DNA from: Agrypnia vestita
Taxonomy: Eukaryota; Arthropoda; Insecta; Trichoptera; Phryganeidae
DNA: 64,000 bases
Assembly (NCBI GenBank): GCA_016648135.1
Contig: JADDOH010002325.1
Coordinates: forward strand, 1 to 64,000
Direction of reading: 5' to 3'
Shown here: in pieces, positions 42,472-55,005 of the stretch
Layout: each line of letters opens with the position of its first letter
Numbering within the stretch: the stretch's first letter is position 1
Translations under genes and position numbers: made by a program
Notes under the pieces: generated by a model
What the model was told of the DNA's origin: nothing
Databases searched by the model: none
Seen by the model: only the letters and a program-made list of their open reading frames with translations

Positions 42472-43055
42472 TTGTAGATGTATCATAGAGACGAAACTAA
42501 ATTTTTATATGGGAAAGTAGGTGTGGAAGTCTTTTTTGGGCGTTCATAGGCTATCGTACTTCTGGCTTAAAGTGATCACTTTACACAATGTAATGTTCAC
42601 CAATTTCACCCACGATAGACTACCACATCTTTCAAATTTTTGGATGTTGTATATACGTATGTTTAACTTACACAACTTGTTTCGTATGTGAGATGTATTT
42701 TTACTACCGCCACCTGCAGTCCAAAGCCTTTTCATTCTCATAATCCAATACAGATGTCACTATTGATAATGAGGTATCTATACTTTGATTGGAGTTTAAT
42801 GCAATATCCTTTATATGTGTACATGAGATTCTTACAAATTATCAACATTACACTAGAATATGCCTGAAAATAATTTCAGTTTTAAACTCCCTTTTAGAAC
42901 AATTTTTTATATTCAGAAAATTTTGAGTAGGTTCAAAAACCCAACCAGCCGTACGATAGGTCGTAAGCCCTATGAACGCTCAAAACAGACTTCCAAACCT
43001 TCTTTCCCATATAAATATAGCTTCGTCTCTATGAGACATCTATAATATATCTTGA
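42472..43055. mobile_element. 584-bp MITE of the same family as the 38.5-kb element
   Basis: The ends TCAAGATATATTGTAGATGT and, reversed, TCAAGATATATTATAGATGT continue as inverted repeats for about 100 bp (CATAGAGACGAA…TTATATGGGAAAG…GAAGTCT…CCTAT…GTACG). The interior is non-coding. No target duplication is clear. Confidence 0.75.
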
Positions 43056-43914
43056 TTTAAGATGTCCCCCTGGGGATAAAATCCAGTACTGTGTTCTTGA
43101 AAATATTTGGATATACTTACTCAAAATATTCTGCTTATACAGTTCAGGCAAAGTCCTAAATTTCCACGTACTTTTTTATCAAACCTCGTATTAACCTAAC
43201 CACAGCTAGCTCAACCAATCTTAAATGTGGAGACCAAAGGTTTTAGAATGAATTTACTTGAACTACATGAAATCAATAAACGCTCAATGATCCAAATATA
43301 ACGCTATTAAATAGTCAACCTAAAATTATCTTCTCTCCTCTTCTCAATATGTTTGAAAATCCAAAATCAAGGCCACAAATTAAAATAATATTTTATATAA
43401 TAATCTCATGAGCGTAAATAAAATAAAAACTAAATAGAAGCACTTTGAAAGTAATTCAGTTAATCACTTACAGAAAACGGGGAATTTCGATGGCTAAGTA
43501 TAACATAGAATTTTATAAATCAAGGAATCTTTAATGATAAGTGCCCAGGGGAAAAAATGAACATTAAGAGGTAACTTAAATCTTATAAATAAGTCGATTA
43601 TACGTGGTATGTCTACTGATAATGGCCTCAGAAGCCGAAACAGCTATCACACTTAAAACAATACTTAACCTGCAGAAAATAATAATCATATTTATTAAAA
43701 TTTTATTTATTTCAAATTTCATTAAAAATCCAAAATTAAAAATATTGTTGAAAAAAACTAAAAACATAGCAAGAGAGTTCTCTTCATTTTTTTATGTTTT
43801 TACCATCTACCCGCGGTTCAGAGATGACAACAAGACGATACGAAATAAATTTAGTTATTTTAAAACCTGTCAAGGATCTGAGAATATTTTGCGATGAATG
43901 TGTTTCCCGATGTC

Positions 43915-44430
43915 TGATGTCCCGGGACGGTCCGACGGGCCACGGCCGGGCAGGCCCTCCCCCGGGAGGTGACATCCCTTGACGCTTCGCAACCCTTATT
44001 TTTTCTCCACCTGTCGTGTCGCAAGAAAATTTTATTTTTTTATTTTCGGCAGATCAAAGCTTTTCAACATTAAAAAATTTATTTACCCAAATGAATTTTA
44101 TTTATTTTTTACCGGTTTCCGGTTGACTTGTTTCGCTTTCGGCGGCGATCCCAACTCGTAGAAATAAAAAAATCAGATGAATACCAAACTGATTGGAAGA
44201 TTGGTTTTGTGTGCGGCGTCGACGCTATGACGACGGCGCGACGGTATGAGATGTGCGCGCAGCACGGAAGGTCCCGCTGCGCGTCCCTAGTGGGGACGCG
44301 CAGCGGGAGAGGCCGTCGGCGCGGCGCGCTCGGACGATTTCGGGGCCTCATATAGAACAGGTGTTGCTACCGCCGTACTGATTAATAAACGCGTTGTCTG
44401 AAGACGCGGAGTTCGCTTATTACAAGCCCC
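43915..44430. other. GC-rich island with strong hairpin, LTR-like features
   Basis: It starts with TGTCCCGGGACGGTCCGACG and other GC palindromes. It includes the hairpin at 44272-44308, then CATATAGAACAGG and a TTAATAAACG polyadenylation-type site before TTATTACA at about 44430. A TG…CA-bounded GC-rich block with an A-rich signal near its 3' side is reminiscent of a solo LTR. No target duplication, primer-binding site or partner LTR was found. Confidence 0.35.
44272..44308. repeat. Perfect 16-bp GC-rich hairpin
   Basis: TCCCGCTGCGCGTCCC and GGGACGCGCAGCGGGA are exact complements with a 5-base loop TAGTG. It would be very stable as RNA or cruciform DNA. Confidence 0.85.
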
Positions 44431-44799
44431 CATCCAGTATACCACGCCTAAGAAGGCATACACGAAAGGTAGAAAAAACATTACACTAGTATAAAGGTAC
44501 CATTACCAGCAGTGACATCTGTGTATACTATGTTGTAGGAATTACAAATTTTCGACCATAGATGGCTACGACCATAGAACATATTGTATTGTAACGAGGT
44601 GCTAAAAAGAATTGCGCACTCCAACACTATCGAAAAATCGAGAACGGCCTAAATCGATCTACGGCCTTCGGGAGACGTCTGGAAAAGCCTTAACACCTTT
44701 TTCTCACTATACTTCCCTGGTAGTTACATACTAACTCAGGAAGCAGAGCGTTGAATCTGCAACTAATTCTACATCCTCCATTGCCTGAGGTCGAATGCA

Positions 44800-45195
44800 C
44801 TTACTTACTTATCATCACGCCGTTTCCCCGTGAGGGTAGGCAGAGGGGATAGAGCGCCACACTCTTCTGTCCTGACATACAACTCTCGCATCATCCACAT
44901 TCATACATCTTCGCGTGCAAGCTCGCCGGTTGTTGAGGCTTCTAACGGGATCATCTTTCAGTATCTGGTTGATCTGGTCATGCCACGTCTTCCGCGGTCG
45001 CTCTCTCTTTCTGGCACTATCAACACTTGCATTATATATCTTTCTTACCATTCTTTCCTCATTCATTCGCTCAACATGCCCAAACCATCTGAGCGATCCT
45101 TTTTTAATTCTATTAATTATGCTAAGATCAGCTTTACATTCATTTCTAATATCTGCATTCTTTACTCTATCATAAATTGTCGAATGCAAAATTAG
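44800..45195 (-). pseudogene. 3' end of a non-LTR retrotransposon ORF2
   Basis: The minus strand reads RVKNADIRNECKADLSIINR, then KKGSLRWFGHVERMNEERMV, RKIYNASVDSARKRERPRKT and WHDQINQIL. It closes with VVCQDRRVWRSIPSAYPHGE. The pattern LRW(F/Y)GHV.RM then (R)GRP(R)KTW and DR..WR is the standard C-terminal tail of arthropod non-LTR polyproteins. It differs from the 14.3-kb element. The RT core is absent. The upstream part of the 178-codon frame (45196-45351) is not element-like, so the junction near 45195 is the 5' truncation point. Confidence 0.88.
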
Positions 45196-46977
45196 TATAA
45201 AGCGGCAATGTAAATACTTGACTTTCTCAACAATTAAAATTATCGCGAAATCGTAGTATATTTGTGCCAGTGCGTAAACAGCGCCATCTGCTAGCGTTAG
45301 TTTCGTTAGCGTCATTTTGGCCGCGAAATATGGTTGTGAAAACAGCGCCATCTAGTAGCATACTGCTAGCATTATTGACGAATATTTTTACATTAGTCAC
45401 GGACCTAACTAGCGTTGCGTTAGTGACATTGTTTGATAAATTAAGTAATTTTTTAAGTTGGTAATCAAACCTCCTATTATGATAATTAGGAGTAACTGTA
45501 CAAAGTATAGAAAAATCTTTAAATAACTCTATTTTAAAAAAATTATTACGTGACTTTTATTCAGATTTGGCTTGTGGCGATGACATAATATATTTTTATG
45601 GCACATTTAAGAATATCCAAATGTTCATTTTACCACCGATTGGAAAATTAGCCATCTCTCTTTTTAAGGCAGAAATAGCTCTTTATATATTTTTATTTTT
45701 AAAACCAAAGCCTTCTCAAGATTTATACCTATGATAATTACAACACATTTAAGTAAGTAAATAATGTAGTGCTCCATTAAAAAGGAAATAAAAATTAAGT
45801 ATTATTCTTGTTCCAGGAATGATTCAAATCAATATCACCGTTTTTCAATTATTTTTAAATATACTTAAAACCATTAGGTACCTACTTACATAAAAAAGTA
45901 GTAATAATCAAATTCCTTAAAGTTTACGCTGCTCAGTACTGCAAGGTTTATGTTTTGCTAGTTTATTTGCGTCGGTGTTGTCCACTTAAAAACTTTTTCT
46001 AACTTTCTTTATACTTTGCGACTACTTGCGTCTTAAGCACCTATTACAATTTTTTTTATAAAAAAATTAACCGCTCTTGAAGTGAATTTTACAGACAACT
46101 TTCATAATAAATGTTTTAAAACTCTACACTTTATAACGTACCCTCTGGTTATATTTGTGCATAACCTTTTTGTTACAGGGCTGCCTTATGCAAAATAGAG
46201 AAAACATGCGCACGATTATAATAATTGAAATATGCCAATTTCAAATGATAATTTTTGCACAAAATTAAAAATAATAAAGTAAGTTGTTCAAAATATTTAC
46301 TAGGAATAGATCTTTTCAGGGTGAATAACGCAGTCTTATAATGTGCTCTGGATGAGTTCATTGGAGTGTGGAAGTACTGGGTGAGGATAACTATGCGTGC
46401 AATCATATTGTACACAAATGATACACAAATGACCAATCAAACTAGTTATCTCAATTGTGTTTTAGATACCTTAGCAAAACCTATTTTTATGAATTTAAAA
46501 ATTATCTTTAAGAGCGGAGCACGCATTTGATTATATTCGTGGTGTAAAAGAAATGTAGCAATATCCAAAAAAATTTATGCAGTCACCGAGTAAAATGAGT
46601 TATAACGTACTTAATTAGGGATTTTATGGGAAACGTAACATATAAATTTATAGAAAACATGATTTTAAATGGGACAGATATATAAAATCTATAATTCAGT
46701 ACATTCTAAATAAGCAATTTTCGTTGACTATTCAAAACTTTATTTTTATATTTTTGGATATTGATGCCTTTGCTTTTATATCCCACATTGATAAAAAAGA
46801 AAATAGTATTGAAATATTACAAGTTTATCTTAGATAAAATGATTTACTTCCAATAAAAATTAAAAAATCTTCCTATGCTTTGTTGAATTTAATATAATGA
46901 ATACTCAATCAAATCCAATAAGACCCTTACGACACATAACCCTTACGCCACATTTTCTGGTTGAAGTTTTCTGAGCT
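45196..46977. other. AT-rich DNA, no gene recognised
   Basis: Two copies of ACAGCGCCATCT (about 45279 and 45342) mark a dispersed repeat that extends to about 45440 (GCTAGCGTTAGTTTCGTTAG). The remainder has only short meaningless frames. Confidence 0.5.
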
Positions 46978-47125
46978 ATTCCGCCGCGCATTTAGGGCTT
47001 CTCTGATCCCATCATGGCCAGTGTTGCTGAGAGAGAGAGGTCATACACACGTGACAGAATAGACCGAAAAATTACAAACAGAAGATTCGGAACGGCCGTG
47101 AAATCCTGAGAATATTTCTGATGGT
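46978..47125 (+). repeat. Penelope-like terminal fragment
   Basis: GGGCTTCTCTGATCCCATCA…GACAGAATAGACCG…CAAACAGAAGATTCGGAACG GCCGTGAAATCCTGAGAATA parallels the order at 30340-30505. Diverged; assignment by resemblance. Confidence 0.4.
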
Positions 47126-48340
47126 ACTTGACGCAAATGTCTTTTTTTTTACAATCGTTTAACTCGATCTCGAAAGTAATTGAAAACATTTAAGCAAAAC
47201 TAAAGGTAATAAATGGTTAACAATTGAATAAATTCATCTATAAACATTTAACATTTTCATTTTGCATGCCCTTTTACAGAGAAAGGCATCTTGATCTGTC
47301 TTAAATAAAGAAAAGTTGTCCCCCCGCAACTTTACAGCGAAACAGCGACGGCGAAAATTCCATAAACAAGTGAAAAGCTTTGTGGGTGGCTGCAATAACT
47401 TATAAAATTAACCATTCCCAACCCCTAGACCCCCTGAGTGCACTCGGCTGCATTAAACTTTATTAAATTTTCTCTGTTTTAACTTTCAACTTCTCGCTAC
47501 TTTCTCAGATTAAACTCCTCTCATAATATTGATGTGTTTCGTATAAAAGAAACACTCTGATTATAACGATCGCAAAGTTTTTCTAGAAAATCTATTATCG
47601 CCCGCGCTTACAAACTTTGACCGCATCGCAGGGGATGCGATTTACATGGAGACGTTTCTCTTCGGATCCTCTAGACCAACATTAACCCCATAGAACATGG
47701 CTGGTTTAACCAACGTTTTGTATTAAAATACAGAGGATGCCAAAAAAAATGTATACACAGTAATTCTCTCTGGATTTTTCTGCAGTTAAATCGAATTACG
47801 GTAACGGTATGTAGTTTGAAGATGATGTGTTTACTAATATGAATGCTAACGCCAGCACGTAACAGGCAGGAATCCTAGACAATATAGCAGGGGCATAGCT
47901 ATCGTGGAGCGCAAGACTGGAACTAAATTGAGAATGTTCTTCAAGTACAACGACATTAAAGAAGTTAGTTTGCAATAGAACCACTAATAGTCTAAAAATT
48001 GCTCATATATGTGGTAAGTATGGTTTGAAACCCATGGTATCGTGTGTGATATGCTTAAGGAAAAATCCGAGCGATTTCAGTTTCTTCCACACTCTCCTGA
48101 TTTTACACCTCTGGGTTTTGTCTGTCGGGGACCATATTTTGTATCGTAGAAAACTAGCAATTCTAGTTTCGCTTCGAGAAAACATTAAAATGATATTAAA
48201 GATTTATGGTTTGTATTACGGTCGTTCGACATATTTAGGTATATGAACCATTTTATACGGATCGGTATACATCTAGATCTATACGGTTCGTGTACAATAT
48301 TCATTTTCGTTTCAACACCTACATATTAAAATGGTACACG

Positions 48341-48512
48341 AATTGAGTAGCTTATTGGTATAGTGATCATGACGTTCGCCTAGTGATCTGGTGATCGGTG
48401 GTTCGAGCCCCATTCCAGGACGCCAGCAAGTTAATCTTATTTTAATAGCACAGGCTTTTGGCTTAGTTTGAGAATAGTTAGAATATTGATTGCATCTCTA
48501 TTTATTAAAATA
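48341..48512 (+). mobile_element. tRNA-derived SINE, copy B (best preserved head)
   Basis: An A box in GAGTAGCTTATTGGTATAGT and a B box GGTTCGAGCCCC (about 48401-48412) mark the tRNA-derived head. Then follow CAGCAAGTTAATCTTATTTT, AATAGCACAGGCTTTTGGCT TAGTTTGAGAATAG and a 3' end TGCATCTCTATTTATTAAA. It matches copies at 31851 and 58092. Confidence 0.85.
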
Positions 48513-50290
48513 AAACAATTTCACGTAGTCTGCACGCTTATGGTCATTACTTTGAGCACTTGTAAATTAGGGTCAAATGTGACTTGATACATTCCTTCAT
48601 ACCAGTATTTATAAATTTAATATCACAGGTTTTCATTTGTTGAAGTGTGTTGAACATTTTATGGGCCGCTTCTGTATTACGATGTATTATGATTATGGAT
48701 AATAGTCTGTGATGGCTCCTCTTCTTCGCCTTTCAGCTCGATCCTACTCCTAACTGAGTTTACGCCTTGTTAGAGGCAAACAAGCTATCTATCTACGTCG
48801 GATGAAGGCTCTACGGTTTTTAACGTAGTATTTCCAAACACCCTCGCTTTATTCAAGACCTCCCCAGTTCACGTTGTGTAATTTTTTGTTTCGAACTATA
48901 GGGGATGAATTGGTTTTGTGGTAACCCTATCGCAAGCTAAACTTAAATTAAATACTGGGGTATGAAGTTCGTGAATGTTCATGGAAAACGCAAACAAAAC
49001 TACCTAGCACGTCAATTAAGCCCTACGGTGCAATTGCTAAACATACTATGTTCCGTGGCCCTATATTATTTACCTATCATTCCTACGGACTGAAACCACT
49101 GCATCTGGTGTAGCTGCGCTTCCAGAGTGCGCGATCCTCTGCTTCCATGCCCTCTCCGCTCGATCCCCCATTGTCCTACCTGTATGGGATCGACCGCCAT
49201 CCACTGGAAAGGTTAGTGACGTGCCGTTATCACATGCGCATGCACATATAGAGTACATAGATCCCCTGAAAGCCCTCGAGTCCTTCGTAGCCGTTCCTAT
49301 GGATGATTCCGTCTTCGACGCCCTCGCTGATTAATAATTTTATCTTCCGCCGTTATCTCGCTGTGCTTATTCCTTACGATCTTTTATATTTACTCTGCAT
49401 TATCTTTATATCAATTACATTGTTACGTTTATTTACTAGCCGGCCTAAGTTCCGTCACCTGTATCTGGCCCTATGTCTCATTCTAGTGGTACGTTGGGTT
49501 CTAATGGATAAAGGGTTTGTAGAAGGTATGTGTAAATGTATGGGTACGCGGAAAATGTGGTTGCTTTAAATTCGGCCCCTCCGTACCCAAAGGCTCATCG
49601 GTGACTGATCCCATCTTCCTTCTCCCGACACGAGTTCCGGATACGTTGACCTGAGCCTGGATGCGCCTTTTCATGTTGGGCCTCTTCTGTGCAAAGTACC
49701 GCACCATCCCTCGCGTCAGTGTCTGGCGTCCGGGCTCAGAGCCAGTTTGCCCCCCGAATTCCAACTCCTCCAGGTTAAACTAAGTTAAACTACGGTATAT
49801 ATACTGAAGCTACTGTAAAGATGGTCCCGGTCCACCTGTCAAGTCAAAAATATGCGAGTGGGGAAGGGGAGTTTCCTAGGCTCCCCAACCCTCGCCTGTG
49901 AGCAACTGCAGCCCATTGGCCATTCGCGACACTACAGTGACTGCAACCACCCTCCCAGGTAGTACTTATTATAATCTGATATGCATCAATACTTTCAATC
50001 CATTCCAGACGAGGGAAGACATCCGCACGGGTGTTGTGCCACCCGTGAAGAGCCCCCTCATACACTACGTACGAATAGATACATACTAATAAAATATAAT
50101 ATACATACATATACCTACATATACAATACATAAATAAATACTTGTAATGGTTGGTTGCCATGTGGTTTCACGAGGCCATGACCCCTCGTATTAGTAGATG
50201 GAAAGGTGGATCTGGACAGTAGGGATATGCCTAGCCCCTGGCCAGGGATGTCGGTGTATTTTCTCCAAATGGTGTACAGCTAGCATCCTG
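48513..50290. other. Mixed unique DNA with two unassigned open frames
   Basis: Composition becomes less AT-rich. One + strand frame without an ATG is open from 49041 to 49334 (…PIVLPVWDRPPSTGK…MDDSVFDALAD-stop). One minus-strand frame at 49501-49764 reads MEFGGQTGSEPGRQTLTRGM VRYFAQKRPNMKRR. Neither has a recognisable domain. They may be remnants of a retroelement gag or exons of an unknown gene. Confidence 0.25.
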
Positions 50291-50359
50291 CCATCGATGA
50301 TGATGGGATCTGCCTAATTATCTCCGACTGATGTGTAACTGGAACCCTGCCATCACTGA

Positions 50360-51420
50360 TGAAGATGATGATGTCACTATCGAAACGTCACCTGATGACA
50401 TTTCGCTGAACCGCCGCTAATGATGATGATGATGATGATGATACTATCGTAACGTTTCCTGACGATATACAACTGGGACACCGCTAATGATGACGTTGAT
50501 GATGCTATCGGAACGCCTCCTGACGATATATAGCTGAACCACCGCTAGTGATGATGATGATGATGATGATACTATCGTAACGTCTCCTGACTATATATAG
50601 CCGAAACACCGCTAATGATGGTGATGATACTATCGAAACGACTCCTGACGATATATAGCTGAAACACCGCTAATGATGATGATGATGATGCTATCGAAAC
50701 GCCCGCTGACTATATATAACTGGGACACTGCTAGTGGTGATGATGATGATGATACTATTGAAACACCTCCTGACTATATGTAACTGGGACACTGCTAACG
50801 ATGATGTTGATGAAGATACTATCGCAACGCCTCCTGACTATATACAACTGGGACGCTGCTAACGATGATGTTGATGATGATACTATCGAAACGCCTCCTG
50901 ACTACATACAACTGGGACGCTGCTAATGATGGTGATGATGATGACGCTATTGAAACGTCTCCTGACAATATATAACTGGGACACTGCTAATGATGATGAT
51001 GTTGATGATACTATCGAAACGCCTCCTGACTATATATGACTGGAACACCGCTAATGAAGATGATGATGATGATACTATTGAAACGTCTCCTGACGATATA
51101 CAACTGGGACACTGCTAATGATGGTGATGATACTATCGGAACGCCTCCTGACTATATATGACTGGAACACCGCTAATGAAGATGATGATGATGATACTAT
51201 TGAAACGTCTCCTGACGATATACAACTGGGACACTGCTAATGATGGTGATGATACTATCGGAACGCCTCCTGACTATATATGACTGGAACACCGCTAATG
51301 AAGATGATGATGATTGTACTATTGAAACGTCTCCTGACAATATATAACTGGGACACTGCTGGTGATGGTGATGATGATGATGCTATCGAAGCGCCGCCTG
51401 ACTATATATAACTGGGACGC
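50360..51420. repeat. ~63-bp satellite with variable GAT runs, about 16 units
   Basis: The unit is ACTATCGAAACG(C/T)CTCC TGAC(T/G)ATATA(T/C)AACTGG GACAC(T/C)GCTAATGATGATGAT, with the GAT run varying from one to about eight. TGAC(T/G)ATATA anchors recur about every 60-66 bases from 50459 to 51400. At 51042-51297 two consecutive 126-bp dimers are almost identical, an early higher-order pattern. Stops occur in all units, so it is non-coding. Confidence 0.95.
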
Positions 51421-51830
51421 GGCATATGAATAGACAAATAAATACCTAATTAATTAATGAATCATCAATTAAATAAATGAATAGAAATTAATAATTAAGT
51501 TCGGCGTCGAGCACACGGGCCAATGATGATGCTATCGAAACGCCGCCTGACTATATATAACTGGGACGCGGCATATGAATAGACAAATAAATACCTAATT
51601 AATTAATGAATCATCAATTAAATAAATAAATAGAAATGAATAATTAAGTTCGGCGTCGAGCACACGGGCCGATGATGATGCTATCGAAACGCCGCCTGAC
51701 TATATATAACTGGGACGCGGCATATGAATAGACAAATAGATACCTAATTATTTAATGAATCATCAATTAAATAAATAAATAGAGATGAATAATTAAATTC
51801 GGCGTCGAGCACACGGGCCGCGCGATCCCT
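51376..51830. repeat. Three 147-bp higher-order units at the end of the satellite
   Basis: One 63-bp unit (GATGATGCTATCGAAACGCC…GGGACGCGG) was fused to an about 85-bp AT-rich segment (CATATGAATAGACAAATA…AATTAATGAATCATCAATT…) ending TTCGGCGTCGAGCACACGGG. The compound was then repeated near 51378, 51525 and 51672 with very few differences. Confidence 0.93.
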
Positions 51831-52849
51831 GGAAGTTCACACACATGCAGAGAAAGTGTTATTTGGCGAATTAATTCGCCCCTATTATGGTCAGTACGGA
51901 TCCAACATGCAAACAAACACCTGTGGATAAAATAATATTTAAAGTTTACGGTACAGGGGTTAGCTTTCACTGTCGGCGCCTCTTCCGTCTCTGTCTGGGG
52001 TATCGAACCCGAGACCATTCTTCTTAATCGTGCGCCACCTTTATATATCGTTATAATCTCAAAACGGAAAGAGGATGACATGACTTACCCATCTGCCGCC
52101 GATTATATCCATTCCAGTGCATCGTAGTTTCACTTTATGTACCTCACTTTATACCTAAGGATTGCGAACACTTGCCCCGCACGCGCATACGATTCACAGG
52201 CCCCTAATTACCTATAGTTCGCGACCTAACCTTTGATCCTGCCATTACGCGCTTATAAGTTTCCGTAGCTGGGGCTTAGTATCCAGCCTCGGCAACTATA
52301 CGGTGTATATACCTTAATCAAACCGAAACTAGACATTCTTTTCTTTTCCTTGAATTTATATTCCTCGAGATACCGGAATTAGACTCTAGCTCGACAATTG
52401 TAAGTATTTATATATCTTAATAATACTGCAACATAGTCCTTATTTCCGTCTTACGCATCCGTACTTACCCGGGTCACCGAAACTAAACTCTAATTCTAAT
52501 GATCATACTCTAATGATTATACGCACCGATATTTTTCATAAAACCGTTACCCGTTATTTTCCGATGTTACATATTCTTATATTTATCCGAAATACCGGGA
52601 TTAAGCTTTGAATCTAGGATTCCATGCATTTATAAGTTTTAACAAACCCATGAAGCAACCACTTGTCCACTTGTTGTTGTTAAACAATTAATTGTTTCTA
52701 TAATAAAACCCCACTAGTCTACATCTTTATAAGGTCAATACATATTACTTTTAGGGTCCGCCGATTTGGGTTTTGTCCTTAATATTATTCTTAATATAAA
52801 TTTATTATCATCTCGAATATTTGATATCTACTCCCCGGCAAGTACCCCC

Positions 52850-54380
52850 CCGGATCATTTTAATATAGTTTAACAATAACGGGATTCTGTAATTTTTACA
52901 AGTATAAACAACCCCAATCTTACCGAAACCATTTTATGTAGTGAAAGACGCGGGACTTATATTCTTCCTAAAATGTAAAATGAACCCGGTCTAGATGAAA
53001 CATCCTTATTTAGTTTCAGGACAACGAGGTTTACGCGTTCCACGAGGAATATGATATAACCCGATCTAAACGAAGGTAATTTTATATAATTTTAGGACAG
53101 CGGAACTTACAAGTTTCATAAAGTATATCGTGAAGCCAATCTAGGCGGAGACACTACGTATATTTTAAACAAAGTAAGAGTTTAAATTTTACCATCAAGC
53201 CTAATACACCGCAAGAATGTCCTAGGCATAGTAAACAAAATAGCGGTCAAAGCTGTAGTGTTTCTATGTTCACACGTTTTAGCTCAAAACGAAAACTATA
53301 ATTTTCACATTTATAATACAAGACGCGAATTTCTAAACGAATCATTTTAAAATAGTTCTGATTGAAATCTACATGTTTCATATTTATTAAATGAAGGCGC
53401 GAATTCTAAACGAAACACTAACATTGCTCAAAAACGGGGCCCTATATTTATATATGCTTAAAATGAAACGCGAATTCCCGAACGATAGCATTTTATATAA
53501 CTAAATGTAACGAAATCTTATATAGTTTATAAATAAGAAGACCCGGCCCCAGGCGGTTTTTATATATTTTCAATATAACGAGGCCCTATAACATCTTTAT
53601 AAGTATAATACAACCCCGGTCTATCGAAACAATGTACTAGAAGTTTTATATGTTTGAATACATGATATACGTTTTTTTTTATACGCGTTTTTATACGCGA
53701 GATTTACGTTTTCGTACAATACAAAGTAACCCAAATTATACAACCGCGAAGTTTACATCACTCCTAAAGTATAACCAGAACTAATTGAAACATTTTTTCA
53801 TAGTTTAAGTCCGCGAGGCAAATATCTTTCATAAAATATAAAATAACCCGAATCAAATTAAACATATTTTTACCTTATAGACTTTCCCCAACGCGCGTAA
53901 TAATCCCGGCCACATGAAACGGTTTTATATGTTTTAATAACGCGGGACCTATGTTTTCCTATACAATATAAGATAACCCGGGCCGAACGGAAGCAATTTT
54001 ATATACTTTATAAAATAGTGAAACTTGTACTTCTGTAAAACCGTAAATAAACCCCGACCCCCACGAGATTATTATATATAATTTTTTAGAATAATGAAAT
54101 TTCATACATCTGTAAAATTGTAAATAAGTCCCGACTCTCACGAAATTACTCTATATAATTTTAAACGAATTGGAAATCTAGATTATTATGGGCTGAACCT
54201 GATACCCCGCGAGATCAGCTATATATTTTTCACTAGACGTATTTTTAATCCCAGAATTTATTCGCTATAATTTTAACGGACTCTTACTATTAACCATAAA
54301 CAAAAAAAAAATTATTAAAATAAACTAAATATTCTTTCGATAACTAAAATAAACCCGGTCTAATCGAAACATTTCATATA
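52850..54380. repeat. Very degenerate tandem-repeat field with AACCCGG motif
   Basis: A motif (A)AACCCGGTCTAA.CGAAAC or close variants recurs near 52984, 53058, 53133, 53550, 53613, 53850, 53902, 53975, 54050, 54128 and 54353. Between copies TTTTATATA.TTTTA..(A/G)CG(C/G)G(A/G)A.TTA and TTTC.TAAA.TATAA recur. The basic period is about 75-90 bp. No coding capacity. Confidence 0.7.
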
Positions 54381-54419
54381 ACGAAATATTATATGCCTTA
54401 CAAATGTAAAAATTAAAAT

Positions 54420-55005
54420 GAGACCTCGCGTATTTAGCAAAGATAGGTATTTTATAAGACTTATTTAAAATCGAATCTGTTAGTAACAACTCCTTTATCT
54501 TTTAACAGCTTCCCGCGTGATTAGCGTAAAATAGGTATCTTTATAACGCACAGCTAGTTTCCAGAGATCCGCCAATACTATACTTAGTAAAACGAAAATT
54601 TAACTAAATTTGAACTCTACCTTTTCCTGAAATTCTGCGAATATTATTCTGTGAACCTAGTAAGACGACAAAATAATTAACTTTATAGAACATAGTGATT
54701 TCCGAAGTTCCGATATGCCAGATTAATTACCTTTATAAAATAAAATCAAACCCGTACTCTGAGTTAAAACTCTTTTGACAGGACCTCGCGTATTTAGCAT
54801 AAGATAGGTATTTTTACAAGATTTATTAACAATTTCCCGCGTGTTTAGCATAAAATAGGTATCTTTATAACGCACAGCTAGTTTCCGGAGATCTGCAAAT
54901 ATCAGTTCTATATATGCCGGACTAATCAACTTAATAAAGCGCAGTAATTTCCGAAGTTCTAATATGCCAAATTAATTACCCTTTATAAAATAAAATCAAA
55001 CCCGT
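54420..55005. repeat. Two interleaved direct repeats (GCGTATTTAGC and TTTCCGAAGTTC blocks)
   Basis: ACCTCGCGTATTTAGC(A)TAA…AAATAGGTATCTTTATAACG CACAGCTAGTTTCC(A/G)GAGA lies at 54422-54565 and again, shortened, at 54782-54895. TTTCCGAAGTTC(C/T)(G/A)ATATGCC…AAAATCAAACCCGTAC lies at 54700-54757 and 54948-55004. The pattern implies duplication of an about 250-350-bp segment. Confidence 0.75.

Noticed and set aside
43604..43897. 97-aa hydrophobic protein
   Set aside because: It overlaps opposite-strand frames of similar quality, has no motif, and its composition follows the AT-rich background.
50360..51830. CRISPR-like array of repeats
   Set aside because: Units are contiguous, 63 or 147 bp, without spacers of constant size, in a eukaryotic genome. 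It is a satellite.
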